Part shown: in pieces, positions 62,582 through 64,000 of the stretch
How the letters are laid out: every line of letters starts with the position of its first letter
How positions within the stretch are numbered: position 1 is the stretch's first letter
Source: Flavobacterium limnophilum
GTDB lineage: Bacteria; Bacteroidota; Bacteroidia; Flavobacteriales; Flavobacteriaceae
Reading direction: 5' to 3'
Assembly (NCBI RefSeq): GCF_027111315.2
Contig: NZ_CP114289.2
Coordinates: forward strand, 1,674,001 to 1,738,000
Length of the DNA: 64,000 nt
The notes under the pieces: model-generated
Told to the model about the DNA's origin: nothing
Database searches by the model: none
Seen by the model: the letters and a program-made list of their open reading frames with translations, nothing else
Made by a program: the position numbers and the translations under genes

Positions 62582-63247
62582 TTAGGATTTAGGACTGGCG
62601 TTTTGAAGTTTTGAAGTGTAATAAATCCCTATTTGAACCAATGTAAAAGCGTAATAACCCAATTTGATTTGTTTGTAGGTTTCGAAAAGAGAATCGAAAA
62701 ACAGAATACAAATTAGCGTAATTACTATTAAAGATAGATTTGCTATGGATAATTTGTAAACCCATTTCACTTTTTTTAATAATGATAAAATTAAAATAGA
62801 AAAGGACATTAATACTATAAATACAAAGGAAAAAGATCTAATAAATAATGATAGACCATCGTATTTATGCTTCTTAAAATCTTTGATCAATTCCTCCTTA
62901 AACTCTGCAAAAGAACCTTCAAAATATACTCTTGACATATTAGCTAATTCAAAAGCATTTTCATTATTATCATCATCAATAAATTCATATGCTTTTACAT
63001 AAAAAGGGATTTCATTTTTTTTAATTACAGCAATAGAGTCTTTATTAATAATTGGTTCTTTTGCTACTAAAACTGGAGCATTATTTTTAACCAAAGGTGT
63101 TTCGACTGCTGTAGTATCTGGAATTGGAGATTCAGTTGCTGGCTCAGATTTTTTCATTCCGTGACCATTACACTGGTCATAAAAAGGAGCTACCAACAAC
63201 AAAAATCCCAATAAACTTAACAATCGAAGAGCGGGAATTGATTTCAT
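62582..63247 (-). CDS. Hypothetical membrane protein
   Basis: 221 residues, not recognised. An N-terminal signal or membrane segment (LRLLSLLGFLLLVAPFYDQC) is followed by a Pro/Thr/Val-rich linker (about 33-80). A folded region (about 85-130) follows, with AYEFIDDDNNENAFELANMS and SRVYFEGSFAEFKEELIKDF. Then come three membrane segments: SFSFVFIVLMSFSILILSLL, LSIANLSLIVITLICILFF and a third near YYAFTLVQIGIYY. ATG at 63247. It is upstream of dnaK on the same strand with 145 bp between; its stop lies beside the half-sites of the dnaK promoter. No function can be proposed. Confidence 0.7.
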   Translation of the reverse strand: MKSIPALRLLSLLGFLLLVAPFYDQCNGHGMKKSEPATESPIPDTTAVETPLVKNNAPVLVAKEPIINKDSIAVIKKNEIPFYVKAYEFIDDDNNENAFELANMSRVYFEGSFAEFKEELIKDFKKHKYDGLSLFIRSFSFVFIVLMSFSILILSLLKKVKWVYKLSIANLSLIVITLICILFFDSLFETYKQIKLGYYAFTLVQIGIYYTSKLQNASPKS

Positions 63248-63567
63248 GGTAAAAAAAGTATAAATGGCTTACAATTAATTATTCAAAAGCCGTTTCAAAA
63301 AGACTATATAAAATTACAAATTTTTGTGAAAAAATCTTACTTTTTTAATTTTTTTAGCGCTTTGTTTTGAAAGTCTAGATTTTAAAACTAAAATGATAAA
63401 AAACTTACATTCAAAATAAGAAAATTTGTAAGAAAAAATGAATATATTTGAAGAAATTATAAATAGAAACAAACCTACTCCAATCTACCCGATTTTGGGT
63501 GGATATTCAAAGGTTTATTTCTAACATATACAAATTACCGGCAAGCTTTAACCAAAAAAAACAAACT
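63248..63567. other. Gene-free stretch before the right-edge gene
   Basis: AT-rich. TATATTTG at 63443-63450 fits the -7 box, with TTTG at 63425-63428 only 14 bp upstream. An open frame of 28 codons starts at 63438 (MNIFEEIINRNKPTPIYP) and overlaps that box, so the two readings exclude each other. No other structure seen. Confidence 0.4.
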
Positions 63568-64000
63568 ATGTTTCCAATAGTATATCCAAATAATAGAAAT
63601 GCTGATTCAGATAATCTCAGAGATTACATAATGAAAGTTTGTCAAATTCATAAAGCAGAAAACAGGGCTTTAGCGTTTGCATTTATCGTAGCTGATTTAC
63701 ACAATCCGCACGTTAATAAAATTTTACACGACCACAATTACATAAATGCTCTCCATGAAATTTCAGGAAAAACATTAACCGTTTTCTTTTTGATGGACGA
63801 CTATGTAAACCGAACAATAATCGATAGCTCAAATTCAAATAGAATTTTGCTCGAGTTAGGAATTCAGCCTTTAAGTGCTCCACCATCTTTAATGCCAAAA
63901 CAATTAGCGAAAATATTAATTGAAGAGGAAATTTTACATACACCTTGTATTCTTTTCTTCCAAGTGGAAGACTATAATGTAACAGACTTTTTTATCACCA
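63568..64000 (+). CDS. Unrecognised protein, truncated by the window edge
   Basis: Open from the ATG at 63568 to the last base without a stop, giving 144 residues so far. It starts MFPIVYPNNRNADSDNLRDY and is soluble in character. The stretch AFAFIVADLHNPHVNKILHD and then TLTVFFLMDDYVNRTIIDSS suggest an alpha/beta fold, and IEEEILHTPCILFFQVEDYN a further strand, somewhat like proteins that report on stress or bind nucleotides. I do not recognise the family. Codon use looks like the neighbours. The remainder lies outside the window. Confidence 0.7.
   Translation, partial: MFPIVYPNNRNADSDNLRDYIMKVCQIHKAENRALAFAFIVADLHNPHVNKILHDHNYINALHEISGKTLTVFFLMDDYVNRTIIDSSNSNRILLELGIQPLSAPPSLMPKQLAKILIEEEILHTPCILFFQVEDYNVTDFFIT

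Overview
The window looks like chromosomal DNA of a Flavobacterium-type member of the Bacteroidota. It is AT-rich, carries SusC/SusD, FecI/FecR and DUF4270 genes, uses the TAnnTTTG type of -7 promoter element, and shows few Shine-Dalgarno-like sites. I saw no rRNA, tRNA or CRISPR array. Family names come from reading the protein sequences and motifs; no database search was run.

Layout. 1-7.3 kb is housekeeping: a nucleoside permease, a candidate structured small RNA (1742-2024, minus), pdxH, RNase Z, a short companion gene, pyrB-pyrR and a DUF418 membrane protein. 7.5-10.3 kb holds an ABC-F protein and a RhuM-family gene. 10.4-16.6 kb is an N-acetylglucosamine/chitin-sugar locus: a GH20 hexosaminidase, a NagB-deacetylase-like fusion, a FucP/NagP-type permease and a decayed gene whose terminator survives.

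16.6-24.1 kb is a divergent cell-envelope locus. On the minus strand run a beta-barrel protein, a kelch lipoprotein, a DUF4907 lipoprotein, a LytS-type kinase and a LytTR regulator. On the plus strand run a DUF4270 lipoprotein, an outer-membrane protein and an ABC ATPase whose catalytic motifs are nearly all substituted. The two arms share a 227-bp promoter region with identical -7 boxes. I regard this as the best candidate for an undescribed protein system.

24.3-52.5 kb is a polysaccharide utilisation locus (PUL) that fits fucosylated, acetylated xyloglucan: GH95, a SASA/CE20-like esterase, GH42, GH5 (with BACON), GH3, GH39, GH3, GH97, GH31, a surface glycan-binding lipoprotein, SusD, SusC with an N-terminal STN domain, FecR and an ECF sigma factor. 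All genes are on the minus strand, so the regulators are promoter-proximal. The logic would be: SusC binds glycan, FecR receives the signal, the sigma factor is released, the SusCD genes are expressed, oligosaccharides are imported, and periplasmic enzymes strip Fuc, Gal, Xyl and acetyl groups before GH3 enzymes release glucose. Intrinsic terminators cut the locus into several transcription units.

52.8-64 kb is central metabolism and stress: a small membrane protein, fumC, ackA-pta, corA, a start-less RAYT transposase framed by REP palindromes, dnaK with a sigma-54-like promoter, a hypothetical membrane protein, and the start of an unrecognised gene at the right edge. Two separate REP/RAYT families occur in the window.
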